A stretch of 64,000 nt of DNA, taken from contig NZ_KI519511.1 in NCBI RefSeq assembly GCF_000482845.1, forward strand, positions 40,237 to 104,236, given 5' to 3'. Position 1 is the stretch's first letter. Every line of letters begins with the position of its first letter. The translations under genes and the position numbers were made by a program. Below are positions 8,918 through 19,600 of this stretch, in pieces. This DNA is from Anaerobiospirillum succiniciproducens DSM 6400 (GTDB taxonomy: Bacteria > Pseudomonadota > Gammaproteobacteria > Enterobacterales > Succinivibrionaceae). The notes below the pieces were generated by a model. That model searched no databases. It saw only the letters and a list, made by a program, of their open reading frames with translations, and was not told the origin of the DNA.

Positions 8918-9125
8918 AAGCATCAATCCATCATATGCTCTTAAGATGATGGGGCTATTTAAGGCACCAAAGCAAGGTGCCCTTTTGTCCCATCATCAAA
9001 GTAAAGCACATTAGCAAGATAACTTCATCAATACATACAAGACTTTAGCTTGGCTCATATGCATGAGACTCATCAGTCTAACCGGCATGCAATCAGGCAA
9101 GCAAAATTGCATGCATGCACCATGA

Positions 9126-9926
9126 CTAATCCCACCAGAAATACCAATGCTTAGAACGCCACAAAGTGTCTGCAAGAGCGCCCACTGTTTCAGTGCCTTG
9201 AGAAACAATGTCTTCACAAAATACATATTGTTCAAGAGCAACTTCCATGGCTACATTTTTTGCAATGGCCTCAGGGAGATCAAACTCAAGTACATCATGG
9301 GTTAGTACTGCAGGTATGGCACCGTACTTTTCAAACCAATACTTGCTAACTTCCATCAGAACCTGAGTGTCAGGACACTCATTCCAATTGCCAAAAGGCA
9401 CATAGGCAAATACCTCCCAAGGATGCTTAACTGGGATCTTGGCTAAGATTAGAGGTAATGTGCATTTGTCGTTGTAGTCCCAATAGCCACTAAAGCCATC
9501 ACCATCTTCGCCCTCGTCGCCACCCTCCATAGTGCCCACAATCTCTGTGTCCCAATCAATGTCATCTTCCTTAGCATATGACATTGAAACATCGAGCATC
9601 TTATTGAGAGTGTCTTTGCCATTGCCAAGACTGAGTGACAAATGCTGCTTGCGGTAAGAGGCAACCGAATCTTTGTCAAACTCGTACATATCTTCATTGT
9701 CTTCATCGCTGTTCATGATCAGACAATCAAAAAGAATCTCGTCGACGGCAATTAACATAGGCACATAGCCACCTTGTTGTGCTTGAGCCTTTGCCTCTTT
9801 TAAGGCCTGTAAGATCGGCGCATCATCAGTGCTAGGCGCAAAGAAGGTACACTCACAGCCTAAATAGTCCATCATAACTTGAGCAAGTTCAGGGATGTCC
9901 TGCTCAAGAGCTTTTGTATCGACCAT
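9126..9926 (-). CDS. DUF4253 domain protein
   Basis: A 266-residue cytoplasmic acidic protein. The C-terminal ~100 residues match DUF4253 (PF14062): HPWEVFAYVPFGNWNECPDT, then MEVSKYWFEKYGAIPAVLTHDVLEF, EQYVFCEDIVSQG, and the terminal ALADTLW...WYFWWD. The N-terminal half holds a variable region with an acidic, Gly-rich loop around residues 130-145. AGGAG lies six bases upstream of ATG 9926. The family's activity is unknown; it is commonly seen beside SMI1/KNR4-type proteins. It is an isolated transcription unit by spacing. Confidence 0.85.
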   Translation of the reverse strand: MVDTKALEQDIPELAQVMMDYLGCECTFFAPSTDDAPILQALKEAKAQAQQGGYVPMLIAVDEILFDCLIMNSDEDNEDMYEFDKDSVASYRKQHLSLSLGNGKDTLNKMLDVSMSYAKEDDIDWDTEIVGTMEGGDEGEDGDGFSGYWDYNDKCTLPLILAKIPVKHPWEVFAYVPFGNWNECPDTQVLMEVSKYWFEKYGAIPAVLTHDVLEFDLPEAIAKNVAMEVALEQYVFCEDIVSQGTETVGALADTLWRSKHWYFWWD

Positions 9927-10037
9927 AAAAAACTCCTATTTTCACAACACGAAAAGCGCACTGCCAAAGCAAATAACGACAGCACACCGTCAAGCTTGTA
10001 CAGCATGCCTTAGCAAGGTACGAGCTATAGCTAAATT

Positions 10038-10057
10038 CCCACGGACTTGTCCGTGGG
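10038..10057. repeat. strong perfect hairpin downstream of the first DUF4261 gene
   Basis: CCCACGGAC-TT-GTCCGTGGG is a perfect 9-bp arm palindrome. On the minus strand it is followed by GAATTTAG only, a poor U-tract, so it could be a weak terminator for the DUF4261 gene ending at 10143. Its form also resembles the subterminal hairpins of IS200/IS605-type elements, but no transposase or TnpB is nearby. Confidence 0.5.
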
Positions 10058-10142
10058 GTTGATGATGGTAATGAGAGCAAGATGTGACTTGTAACTCCAT
10101 GTCAAAGCGCTTTAGTCTTGCTCTGTGAAGCTTTTAGTTTTC

Positions 10143-12986
10143 TTAATACTCGATCTTGAGTGTTTGCAGTCCACGGAGCGCTACCCCCTCAGATCGTGTA
10201 ATGGCGTGTTCATCTTCTGCGCTAAAGCCTATGATGTCCCCATCCTTAAATGTCAAATCGTTCTTAATAATATTTTCTGCAACATCATAAAGGAAATTAC
10301 GCAATTGATTAGGATCGCAATCAGCGTCAAGCACCTCTAGCTCGTCTTTACCAAATGCCTCAAGTCCATATGTGTATGCACTATAGCCTTTTTTAGTTTT
10401 GTGAATGCCAAACCAAATCCAACAATCAAGCGGCAACTCATTTTCTTTGATGAGAGAAGCTGCGTTGATATAGAAATCTTTTTGCACAAGTACATCGTTG
10501 ATGTAAACGGCAGATGCTGATTTTAGTGAGCAACATGCAGCTGTTACCTTGGCAAAGAGCTTGGCACGTTGCATAAGATCACCCTTTCGACCCATAATCG
10601 TGATCGTGATATTGGCCTTATAATTTTGAGGTGCTGCTTGAGCGCCTTCCCACATGTAATTATCATATGCGGCCATCTCGAGATTCTCACTTAGCCTGCG
10701 AGGATTGTATCCAACGATTGCAAACAGTTTACCCTGTTTAACAATTAGCGCCTCGGACGATTTATCTTTTATCACCCAATGATTGCTGTTATCGCCTTCC
10801 TCCGCATTACAGACAATGCCCCACTGAGTTTCTAAGTTCTTAATTAATGCTGCTTTGTAAAAACCGATCTTATCTAGCAAGATACAGCAGAAGAACAAAC
10901 CTTTACTATCTGTACCTTCATCTTCATCTTCTTTTGACTCAGCATAATTTGGCTTATAAATGAGCGGAGTTGAGCGTTCAGCGATTGTAGCTTTGCACTC
11001 ATCAATTAGCTTTAAAGCAGACTCATCATCAGGGTCAAGCGACGCCCATTTTTTGGCATGAGTAATGGCTCTTTCTTCTTGGTCATATAAGGACTTATAG
11101 CCCAAAGCCAAATACTTAAATCTGCGCACATCATTTTTGCCCTTTGCCTTGAACTCTTTTAACAACATAATGGAGCGCAGCAAAGCTTCATCTGCTTTGT
11201 GTATTGGAGTTTGTTGTAATCTATCACCCTTAATGGCGTAGTTTTGCAACGCTCTGACTAAAAGATAAGCATGGTTGTAATCCCAGTACTGACGATCTAC
11301 GCTCTCAAGAGCCGTAATGCACTTGAGGTACTCATTTTGAGTATTGAGCTTTTCAATTTGCTCATAAAATGCTTGAGGTTGTGTAAGATCATAGGCAATA
11401 AGCTTAGTGTTACGCTTGCCACGCTTACTCTTAGCGTGCTTATCTGCAGTATCTTGTACTTGATAGCTTCTAACGTAATTGATGCCAAAATTATGTGTTT
11501 GGCCATCATCTTGAGTTTGTTTAATGGTTACTGTGCCTACTTTGTAACGGAATGAGTGGAAAATAACATGTTCGATGTCGCTTTCATTGAAAAAGTCATA
11601 TACCGCATCTAAAAATGGACGCAGATCCCAGATCATTACATCCACATAACCATAGCCTAGGCCTACAGCAGTGCCTACAACTTTAACCACATCGCCAAGC
11701 CCATCCTTAGTCAAATATTCCTTAAACTTATCGCTAAAAGCAAGAATCTTCTCAGCACGATCAGAGCCTATAAAGTTGTATAAAGAAAAGGCGATAAACC
11801 CTGCACAAATACCTTGTTTATGCAGTTCGTCCAGAAGTCGTTCATCACCAGTCTCATAGCGATCAAGAAGCTCAGGTGCACTAGTTGTACCTGCACAAAT
11901 ATCTTCTCGCCAAATCTTGTATGGATTGTTATCGGGCTTACCATTATAAAGTTTAAAGGTTGACGCAAGATATTGCTCGGCGCTGATATCTAGATCACAG
12001 CCCTTTGATCTGAGCGTACTTTCAAGCTCGTAAAGATAAATGAACTTACCTGACTTAGGCTTATCTAAGATATCTAAATCGTAGATATGGCGCATATTAG
12101 CAATCTCGCCAATCGCGATGTCTATAAAATTGTCAAGATACCATGATGCAAGCGCATAATTTTCTGAGCGAGTCTGCAATAGTTTTGGGCAATAAGCTGA
12201 AACATTGAACAGCGTGTCATCTTCTTTAGTTACCCACAGTTTTACATCGCCGCCAATGAGTTCAATACCATCTCTCTTATAAGAGATATCCCTGCTAGCT
12301 TTTGTTCCAAGAGTTATGTTCCAGTGCCTTTTGACAATTTTCTTGAACTGTTGCTTTAAGAATAACAACTGATGCAGGGCATAATCGCCACCATCAGGGC
12401 TAAAAACAAGCTCGTAATGCAATATGTGAGGGATAGCGGCTATGCGTTTAGTGGGCAGGACTGGCAGAAAGATAGCTGAAAGCTTCTGCAATACACGGTG
12501 AGCATAACCTTCTTTGTCCAGATTATCCAAAAGCCTGCGTATTTCTCTTTCTTGATCAGCAAATGATAGGCACGCCATGAGGACGCGTGCTCTATAGCTG
12601 CGCTCATAAACAGGCATAGTTAAGCGCTTGATACATAGTGCAATATTTGACTTACTACTGAATTCATCAGGATCTTCCTCACTAGCACACTCAAAATACT
12701 TAAGCGCACGTCCCTCCTCATTAAGTAAGAAATATGCGTTGCCCAAAATGAAGTTCCACATGAATGACTTACCCAAGAGCAGCTCGTGTGACTCTAAAAG
12801 CTCAATAGCCCTCTGTATCATGTGGCTGCCATTCTTTACTCTTGCGCCTTGATTAGTTAAGGCTAGAGCCAGCTGTAAATCCATTTCAGGTGTGCGCTCA
12901 TTAGGCTCGATACCATCAAGAGCTTTAATGACCTTGCTAAAATGTTCTTCTTGGATCCACTTTTGGCACTTCTGTAAGATATCCAT
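10143..12986 (-). CDS. TPR + DUF4261 protein, paralogue 1
   Basis: A 947-residue cytoplasmic protein. An N-terminal helical TPR-like part (LALALTNQGA, FILGNAYFLLNEEGRALKYF) leads into an unrecognised middle with KIWREDICAGTTSAPELLDR and GFIAFSLYNF. A second TPR-like stretch follows (YLLVRALQNYA). The C-terminal ~220 residues match DUF4261 (PF14080): FFCCILLDKIGF, GKLFAIVGYNP, then SAYTYGLEAFGKDELEVLDA and IIGFSAEDEHAITRSEGVAL. The start is taken at 12986, where GAGGTG lies four bases upstream and the sequence MDILQKCQKW aligns with the third paralogue's start; an ORF start at 13010 is possible. It is the most diverged of three tandem copies and lacks their acidic inserts. The activity of DUF4261 is unknown. 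Confidence 0.85.
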   Translation of the reverse strand: MDILQKCQKWIQEEHFSKVIKALDGIEPNERTPEMDLQLALALTNQGARVKNGSHMIQRAIELLESHELLLGKSFMWNFILGNAYFLLNEEGRALKYFECASEEDPDEFSSKSNIALCIKRLTMPVYERSYRARVLMACLSFADQEREIRRLLDNLDKEGYAHRVLQKLSAIFLPVLPTKRIAAIPHILHYELVFSPDGGDYALHQLLFLKQQFKKIVKRHWNITLGTKASRDISYKRDGIELIGGDVKLWVTKEDDTLFNVSAYCPKLLQTRSENYALASWYLDNFIDIAIGEIANMRHIYDLDILDKPKSGKFIYLYELESTLRSKGCDLDISAEQYLASTFKLYNGKPDNNPYKIWREDICAGTTSAPELLDRYETGDERLLDELHKQGICAGFIAFSLYNFIGSDRAEKILAFSDKFKEYLTKDGLGDVVKVVGTAVGLGYGYVDVMIWDLRPFLDAVYDFFNESDIEHVIFHSFRYKVGTVTIKQTQDDGQTHNFGINYVRSYQVQDTADKHAKSKRGKRNTKLIAYDLTQPQAFYEQIEKLNTQNEYLKCITALESVDRQYWDYNHAYLLVRALQNYAIKGDRLQQTPIHKADEALLRSIMLLKEFKAKGKNDVRRFKYLALGYKSLYDQEERAITHAKKWASLDPDDESALKLIDECKATIAERSTPLIYKPNYAESKEDEDEGTDSKGLFFCCILLDKIGFYKAALIKNLETQWGIVCNAEEGDNSNHWVIKDKSSEALIVKQGKLFAIVGYNPRRLSENLEMAAYDNYMWEGAQAAPQNYKANITITIMGRKGDLMQRAKLFAKVTAACCSLKSASAVYINDVLVQKDFYINAASLIKENELPLDCWIWFGIHKTKKGYSAYTYGLEAFGKDELEVLDADCDPNQLRNFLYDVAENIIKNDLTFKDGDIIGFSAEDEHAITRSEGVALRGLQTLKIEY

Positions 12987-13336
12987 TGTCACCTCATAAG
13001 AAACTGACACATAGACCTGGTCCTTTTAGAAGGGGGCAGAAGTGCCGACTTTCTTGCTAAGTTAGTTAGATTAGATGATTGTCTTGCGACTCAATATTGA
13101 TAATAACATTGATTAAGACGAGAAAACCCTACCACGCCTTGCTACTCATAGCTTATTGCACTCTAAGCAATGCATATTGCCCGTCGTTAAAAGTGCTAAG
13201 CATGGGCTAATACTCAACGCTCAATGAGCTCTAAGCGTGAACTATTGCCCATCACTCCAAGCGCTCTAAGCAAGACTTATTTATCATCGCCAAAAGCGCT
13301 TAGAGCATGATTTATTGCTACTCGCCTCAAGCGCTA
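12987..13336. other. duplicated 5' leader/promoter region and spacer
   Basis: The first ~190 bases upstream of paralogue 1 (12987-13190) are nearly identical to those upstream of paralogue 2 (16325-16530), so the promoter was duplicated with the gene. The remainder is a ~35-bp tandem array at the 3' end of paralogue 2. Confidence 0.75.
13187..13336. repeat. ~35-bp tandem repeat, four units plus partial
   Basis: Units at 13187-13220, 13221-13255, 13256-13290 and 13291-13325 share a form like AAGCGCTCTAAGCAAGACTT with varying decay, and a partial unit runs to the stop codon of paralogue 2. The same array occurs at 16525-16664 with three full units plus a longer last one. Confidence 0.75.
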
Positions 13337-16324
13337 TTACCGTGGTTTTTTACTCGCTCTTGGTGGTTTAAAATACTTGACCTTGAGTGTTTGCTGAGTT
13401 GGGTTGGCAACACCTTTTGAGCGTGTAATAGTGTGCATGTCCGTGGCATTAGGGCCGATGGTTCCACCATCTTCCAAGGTGATCTCATTGGCGATGACAT
13501 GGTATGCAAGATAATAGACAAATTGGTGCAATTGCTTAGGCTCACAAGCAGCGTCTAGCACCTCGATTTCCTCTTTGCCAAATAAATCAAGGCCACATGT
13601 GTAGGCGCACATGCCATTATTGCTCTTGTACAGACCAACCCAAATCCAATTGCTAATCGGCAAAATGTCATATTTCATGATATTTGCCATATCAGCATAG
13701 AACTCTTTTTGAATGATGACATAGTTGAAGTAAACCGCACTTGCCGATTTGAGCGCACAGCATGCTGCTGCAATCTTGGCAAAGAGCATGGCTCGATCAA
13801 TAAGCTCACTTCCATTGCGGACAACGACAACTTCGAAATGGGCCTTATGCTGTTTAAGTGCTTTATGCGCATCAGGCCACATGAAATTGTTTTGCGCCGC
13901 ATACTCAAGGTTTTTCTGAGGAAGCTTGCATGGCTTGTATGAAATGAATGCCAACATCTTGCCTTGTCGAATATATAAAGCCTCAGACTCAGCGCTATCT
14001 TCTGCATCATCTTCTGTAAAAGCTGGAACGCTACCTTCGAGCACATCGACAATGCCCCATTGATTTTTCAAACTCTCAATCAATGCATCTTTGTCAAAGC
14101 CGAGCTTATCAAGCATGATTGAGCAGATAAATTGGCCCTTGCGATTGAATGAAGATGCCTCACCATCCTCAGAGTCATCACCGCACTCAGTGTCTTCACT
14201 TTCATCGGAGTCATCAGTGTCATCACCGCACTCAGTGTCTTCACTGTCCTCATAATCATCAGTGTCATCACTGTCATCCAGATTATAAACCTCATCCATA
14301 AGCTTAATGAGTGGTACAGAGCGCTCTTCGATCTCTTCTAGACACTCTTTAATTAGCCCTTGAGCATTCTTATCCTTAGGATCTAGCTTAGCCCATGTTT
14401 TGGCATAAGCAATGGCTTGTTCTTGTTGACCATATAATAAATGGTAGATATAGGCCATGAGGCTATGCCACCGAGCTTCTTTTTGACCCTGAGCTTTGAA
14501 CTCCTTTAACAGCTTAATAGAGCGCAGCAAAGCTTGATCGCCCTTGTACTTTGGTGCTTGATTCAATTTATCGCCCACAGTGGCGTAGCCTTGCAAAGCG
14601 TTTACTAAAAGATAAACATGGTTAACGTTCCAGTACTTGCGATCGACACTCTCAAGAGCTGCAATGCTCTTTGAGTACTCGTTGTCATCATTTAGATCTT
14701 CAATTTGCGCATAGAATGCTTGAGGATGTTGAGGGTCGTAGACGAGTTCTTGACTAGGCTCAGTCATATCGATACTGTCAGTTACATAATCATCTTTTGC
14801 GAACCATATGACATCGTAATCGCTCTTGTGCCTTAATTGCCCTTGATTTCTGGCTGCCTTTTTGAGGATCACTGAGCCTACATTCATGCGGAATGTATGG
14901 AAAACGGCATGCTCGATCTTGCTATCTTTAAAGAAAGCTTTGGCAGCATTTAAGAATGGGAAATGATCCCAGACCAGTACATCCACATAACCAAACTCTA
15001 CGCCTGTAGCAGAACCAAAAACTTTGACCACATCATCAAGTCCATCCTGGGTCAAATACTCCTCAAAGGCCTCACGGAAGGCACAGATCTGATCAGTACG
15101 ATCATCCCCATCAAAACTGTCTAATGAGAAGGCAATAAATCCAGCCACAACACCGTCATCATGCAGCTTGTCTATAGCACTCTCATCATTGTTAAAGTAG
15201 CCATCCATAAGATCTGGCACAAAAGTTGTGCCTGCCACAATATCATCGCGCCATATCTTAGATGGCTCTTCAACGACGTTGCTTGTGTATCTGTAAAGAT
15301 TGGTCTCAAGGTACTGCTGATCATCGATATTTAGATCACCGCACACTGAGATGAGTATATTTTGAAGGTCGCAAAGAAGAAGATGCTTATCTGACTTTGG
15401 CTCATCTAAAAGCTCAAGCTCTCGGACATAGTACATATAAGCAATCTCGCCTATAGCTGTGTATATGATAGCTTCAACTATCTTTGAGGCAGCTTTTAAG
15501 CTATGAGCCATTACTCCCTTAAGTTTTGGGCAATAAGCTGAGAGCTTAAGCTTGCCTTGACCAGTAGATAGCCATAGCTGCAGCTCATCATTACTGATCG
15601 CAACATCACCCACCATATGATAATTATCATTAGTAGCAGCTCTACCAATAACAATGTCCCAATGCTTTAAGACAGCCTTTGGCGCATGTTGTTTTAAGTA
15701 GCTAAGCTCAAGAAAGGTGATGGAATTGCCTAAAGGGCTAAATGTAAGCTCATACCTACTGCCATTAAAGCCTATAGAGAACCCAAAATTATGAATAACG
15801 TCTCTGAAGATCTTAATGGCCATATCACGCGCTTTTTGGCGCTTAAGCGACCTGTTTTTCTTAGCCAATAGACTGCGGATTTCTTTTTCTTGATCGGCAA
15901 AGGTTAACCATGCCATAAGGACACGGGTTCTAAAGTCGGGCTCATATCTCGGTAAGGTTAAGCTCATGATGCAATTATAAATGAATACATAGCAATCTTT
16001 ACCCGCATGCTCAATCTCAATGGCCTTCATAAAATACTTACGTGCAAGGCCCTTCTTATCAAGAAAGTAATGGGCATAGCCCATACTATAGTTCCAAATA
16101 TAGCTCTCACCCATGAGCTCTTCGTGCTTCTTTAGCAGTGAAATTGCTATGTCTAGCATGTAGCTGCCGTTCTTGGTACGTACGCCGAGATTATTTAAGG
16201 CCCTTGCAAGCTCACAATCCATTTCAGGGGTACGCTCGCTAGGATCTATGGCATCAAGCGCCTTAATGATCTTGTCAAATTTTTTTTCTTTATGCCACTT
16301 TTGGCACTTCTGTAAGATATCCAT
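13337..16324 (-). CDS. TPR + DUF4261 protein, paralogue 2
   Basis: A 995-residue paralogue of the flanking genes, very close to paralogue 3 over most of its length. The order is TPR-like N-terminus, unrecognised middle (KIWRDDIVAGTTFVPDLMDG, GFIAFSLDSFDGDDRTD), second TPR-like block, acidic linker, then DUF4261 with CAYTCGLDLFGKEEIEVLDA. The linker at 14145-14290 consists of Asp/Glu/Ser/Thr with DTECGDD occurring twice. The C-terminus ends in a basic tail KPPRASKKPR, unlike the other copies, and its GPNATDMHTITRSKGV shows drift from the family IGFSA..KHAITRSDGV. The start at 16324 has the same GAGGTG site as paralogue 1. It probably arose by duplication of a ~3.3-kb gene-plus-leader unit. Confidence 0.85.
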   Translation of the reverse strand: MDILQKCQKWHKEKKFDKIIKALDAIDPSERTPEMDCELARALNNLGVRTKNGSYMLDIAISLLKKHEELMGESYIWNYSMGYAHYFLDKKGLARKYFMKAIEIEHAGKDCYVFIYNCIMSLTLPRYEPDFRTRVLMAWLTFADQEKEIRSLLAKKNRSLKRQKARDMAIKIFRDVIHNFGFSIGFNGSRYELTFSPLGNSITFLELSYLKQHAPKAVLKHWDIVIGRAATNDNYHMVGDVAISNDELQLWLSTGQGKLKLSAYCPKLKGVMAHSLKAASKIVEAIIYTAIGEIAYMYYVRELELLDEPKSDKHLLLCDLQNILISVCGDLNIDDQQYLETNLYRYTSNVVEEPSKIWRDDIVAGTTFVPDLMDGYFNNDESAIDKLHDDGVVAGFIAFSLDSFDGDDRTDQICAFREAFEEYLTQDGLDDVVKVFGSATGVEFGYVDVLVWDHFPFLNAAKAFFKDSKIEHAVFHTFRMNVGSVILKKAARNQGQLRHKSDYDVIWFAKDDYVTDSIDMTEPSQELVYDPQHPQAFYAQIEDLNDDNEYSKSIAALESVDRKYWNVNHVYLLVNALQGYATVGDKLNQAPKYKGDQALLRSIKLLKEFKAQGQKEARWHSLMAYIYHLLYGQQEQAIAYAKTWAKLDPKDKNAQGLIKECLEEIEERSVPLIKLMDEVYNLDDSDDTDDYEDSEDTECGDDTDDSDESEDTECGDDSEDGEASSFNRKGQFICSIMLDKLGFDKDALIESLKNQWGIVDVLEGSVPAFTEDDAEDSAESEALYIRQGKMLAFISYKPCKLPQKNLEYAAQNNFMWPDAHKALKQHKAHFEVVVVRNGSELIDRAMLFAKIAAACCALKSASAVYFNYVIIQKEFYADMANIMKYDILPISNWIWVGLYKSNNGMCAYTCGLDLFGKEEIEVLDAACEPKQLHQFVYYLAYHVIANEITLEDGGTIGPNATDMHTITRSKGVANPTQQTLKVKYFKPPRASKKPR
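14175..14245 (-). repeat. in-frame 45-bp repeat inside paralogue 2
   Basis: A 26-base identical block at 14175-14200 recurs at 14220-14245, a period of 45 bases or 15 codons. It encodes the duplicated SEDTECGDD segment. It keeps frame, so it only lengthens the acidic linker. Confidence 0.8.
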
Positions 16325-16653
16325 TGTCACCTCATAAGAAACTGACACATAGACCTGGTCTTTTTAGAAGGGAACAGAAGTGCCGATTTTCTTGCTAAGT
16401 TAGTTAGATTAGATGATCGTCTTGCGACTCAATGTTGATAATAACATTGATTAGGACGCGAAAACCCTACCACGCCTTGCTACTCATAGCTTAATGCGCT
16501 CTAAGCAAGGCATATTTCCCGTCGTTAAAAGTACTAAGCATGTGGCATTAATCATCGCTCCAAGCACTCTACGCAAGACTTATTTCTCATCGCTCAAAGT
16601 GCTCAGAGCATGGTTTATTACTACTCGCTTTAAGCGCTCTATCCGTGTTTTCT
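16325..16653. other. leader of paralogue 2 and repeat-bearing spacer
   Basis: The 16325-16530 part is the duplicated leader described for 12987-13190; the rest is the ~35-bp array. No gene. Confidence 0.7.
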
Positions 16654-16664
16654 TTACTCGTCGC
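16525..16664. repeat. ~35-bp tandem repeat running into the 3' end of paralogue 3
   Basis: Units at 16525-16558, 16559-16593, 16594-16628 and 16629-16664 match those at 13187-13325. The last unit crosses the stop codon at 16654, so the final residues ALSDE of paralogue 3 are encoded by repeat sequence. Confidence 0.7.
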
Positions 16665-19600
16665 TCAAAGCAATTTCGTCTTGTTCTTCCTCGCTCTTAG
16701 CGTTTTTGAAAAACTCGACCTTGAGTGTTTGATGACCTGGGAGGGCTACACCATCTGAGCGTGTAATAGCGTGCTTGTCCGTGGCACTAAAGCCGATGGT
16801 TTCACCATCTTGCAAGGTAACATCATAGGCGATGACATAGTTTGCAAGATCATAGATAAAATCGCGCAATTGAGCCGGCTCACAAGCAGCGTCTAGCACC
16901 TCGATTTCCTCTTTGCCAAATAAATCAAGGCCATATGTGTAGGCGCACAAGCCATGCTTGTTCTTGTACAGACCAAACCAAATCCAATTGTTCAGCGGCA
17001 AAATGTCATCTTTCATGAGATTTGCCATATCAGCATAGAACTCTTTTTGAATGATGACATTGTTGAAGAAAACCGCACTTACCGATTTGAGTGCACAGCA
17101 TGCCGCTGCAACCTTGGCAAAGACCATGGCTCGATCCATAAGCTCACTTTCCTGACCAACCACGGCAATTAAGATATGGGCCTTATGCTGTTTAGCGGCT
17201 TTATGCGCATCAGGCCACATGTAATTGTTTTCTGCCGCATACATAATGTCTTTTTGAGGAACCTTGCATGGCATGTATGAAATGGCTACAAACATCTTGC
17301 CTTGTCGGATAACTAAAGCCTCAGATTTTATATCATCCTTAAGTGCCTGTGCCTCAGAGTCAGCGCCATCATCTCCATCGCAATCTTCTGCAGCGCCATC
17401 TTCTGCATCAACTTCAGCCTCTGCAGCAGCTTCAACGCTATCGTCGGGCTCATCAACAATGCCCCATTGAGTCTTCAAAGTCTCAAGCAATGCATCTTTG
17501 TCAAAGCCAAGCTTATCAAGCAAGATTGAGCAGACAAATTGGCCCTTGCGATTAACTGAAGATGCTTCACCGTCCTCAGAGTCATCCGGATCACTACACT
17601 CATCCATAATATCAATGAGTGGTGCTGAGCGTTTTTCGATCTGTTCTTGGCACTCATTAATTACCCTTTTAGCATCCTCATCCTCAGGGTCTAGCTCAGC
17701 CCATGTTTTGGCATAAGCAATGGCTTGTTCTTCTTGACCGTATAAGTACTGATAGCCATAGGCCATACGCATATGCCAGCGTGCCTCATTTTTACCCTTA
17801 GCTTGAAATTCCTTTAGCAGTTTAAGGGAGCGAAGCAAAGCTTGATCGCCCTTGTATCTTGATGTCTTATCCAGTTGATCACCAATAATGGCGTAGTTTT
17901 GCAAAGCTCTAACTAAAAGGTAAGCATGGTTAAAGTCCCAATACTTGCGATCAACACTCTCAAGAGCTGCAATGCTCTTTAAGTACTCGTCGTCATCATT
18001 GAACTCGTCAATTTGCGCATAGAATGCTTGAGGATGTTGAGGATCGTAGACAAGCTCTTGACTAGGCTCATTTGCTTGCTCAGTCATATCAAAAGAGCCA
18101 GTTTCAGCATCATCATAAGTGCCAAGTGCGTCCGTGACTTCATCTTGTTCTTGAGCGGCAAAATTATCTGCATCATCTGCCTCTTGATGATCTTGTGCGT
18201 AGCAAATGCCATCATCATTAGACTGAGGATTAACTTGCTCTTGATCTTCGTCATCCGCCTCAGCCTTCTTGAGGGTCACTGTGCCTACATTCTTGCGGAA
18301 TGTATGGAAAACGGCATGCTCGATCTTGCTATCATCAAAGAAATCTTTGGCAGCATCTAAAAATGGCACAAGATCCCAGACCAGCACATCGACATACCCA
18401 AAGTCTACGCCTGTAGCACCACCAACAACTTTGACCACATCATCAAGTCCATCCTGGGTCAAATACTCCTCAAAGGCTTCGCGGAAGGCAAAGATCTTAT
18501 CAGTACGATCATCCCCATCAAAACTGTCTAATGAGTAGGCAATAAATCCAGCAGCAACACCGTCATCATGCAGCTTGTCTATAGCACTCTCATCATCGTT
18601 AAAATAGCCTTCAATAAGCTCTGGTACACAAGTTGAGCCTGCCACAATATCATCGCGCCATATCTTAGATGGCTCTTCATCGACCTTCCTTGTGTATCTG
18701 TCAAAATTGGTCTCAAGGAACTGCTGAGCGTCAATGTTTAGATCACAGCCCATTGAGCTGAGCTCATTTTGAAGGTCGCAAAGAAGAATATGCTTATCTG
18801 TCTTAGGCTCATCTAAAAGCTCAAGCTCGCGGACATAGCGCATATAAGCAATCTCGCCTATGGCTGTGTATATGATAGCTTCAACTACCTTTGAGGCAGC
18901 TTTGAAACTATTGGCTATTACTCCCTTAATTTTTGGGCAATAAGCTGAGATCTTAAGCTTGCCATTGTCCTCAGATAGCCATAGCTGCAGCTCTTCATTG
19001 CTAAGTTCAACATCACCCACCATATGATAATTATCATTAGTAGCTGCTCTTCCAATAACAATGTCCCAATGCTTCAAGACAGACTCTGGAGCATGTTGTT
19101 TTAAAAAGCTAAGCTCTAGCAAGGTGATGGAATTGCCTAAAGGGCTAAATATAAGCTCATACTTACTGCCATTAAAGCCGATAGAGAACCCAAAATAATT
19201 AATGCAGTCTCTAAAAATCTTAAAGGCCCTATCACGCGCTTCTTGTTGCTTAAGCTCCTTGTTTTTCTTACCCAATAGACTGCGGATTTCTTTTTCTTGA
19301 TCAGCAAAGGTTAACCATGCCATGAGGACACGGGTTCTAAAGTTGCGCTCATAGATTGGTAAGGTTAAGCGCTTGATGCAATTAGAAATGAAGGCATCGC
19401 AATCTTCATCCTCAGGATCAATCTCACTGGCCTTCATAAAATACTTAAGTGCGGGGCCCTTCTTGTCAAGAAAGTAATGGGCATAGCCCATACGATAGTT
19501 CCAAAGATAGCTCTCACCCATGAGTTCTTCGTGCTTCTTTAACAGCGAAATTGCTATCTTTAGCATGTAGCTGCCGTTCTTGGTACGTACGCCGAGATTA

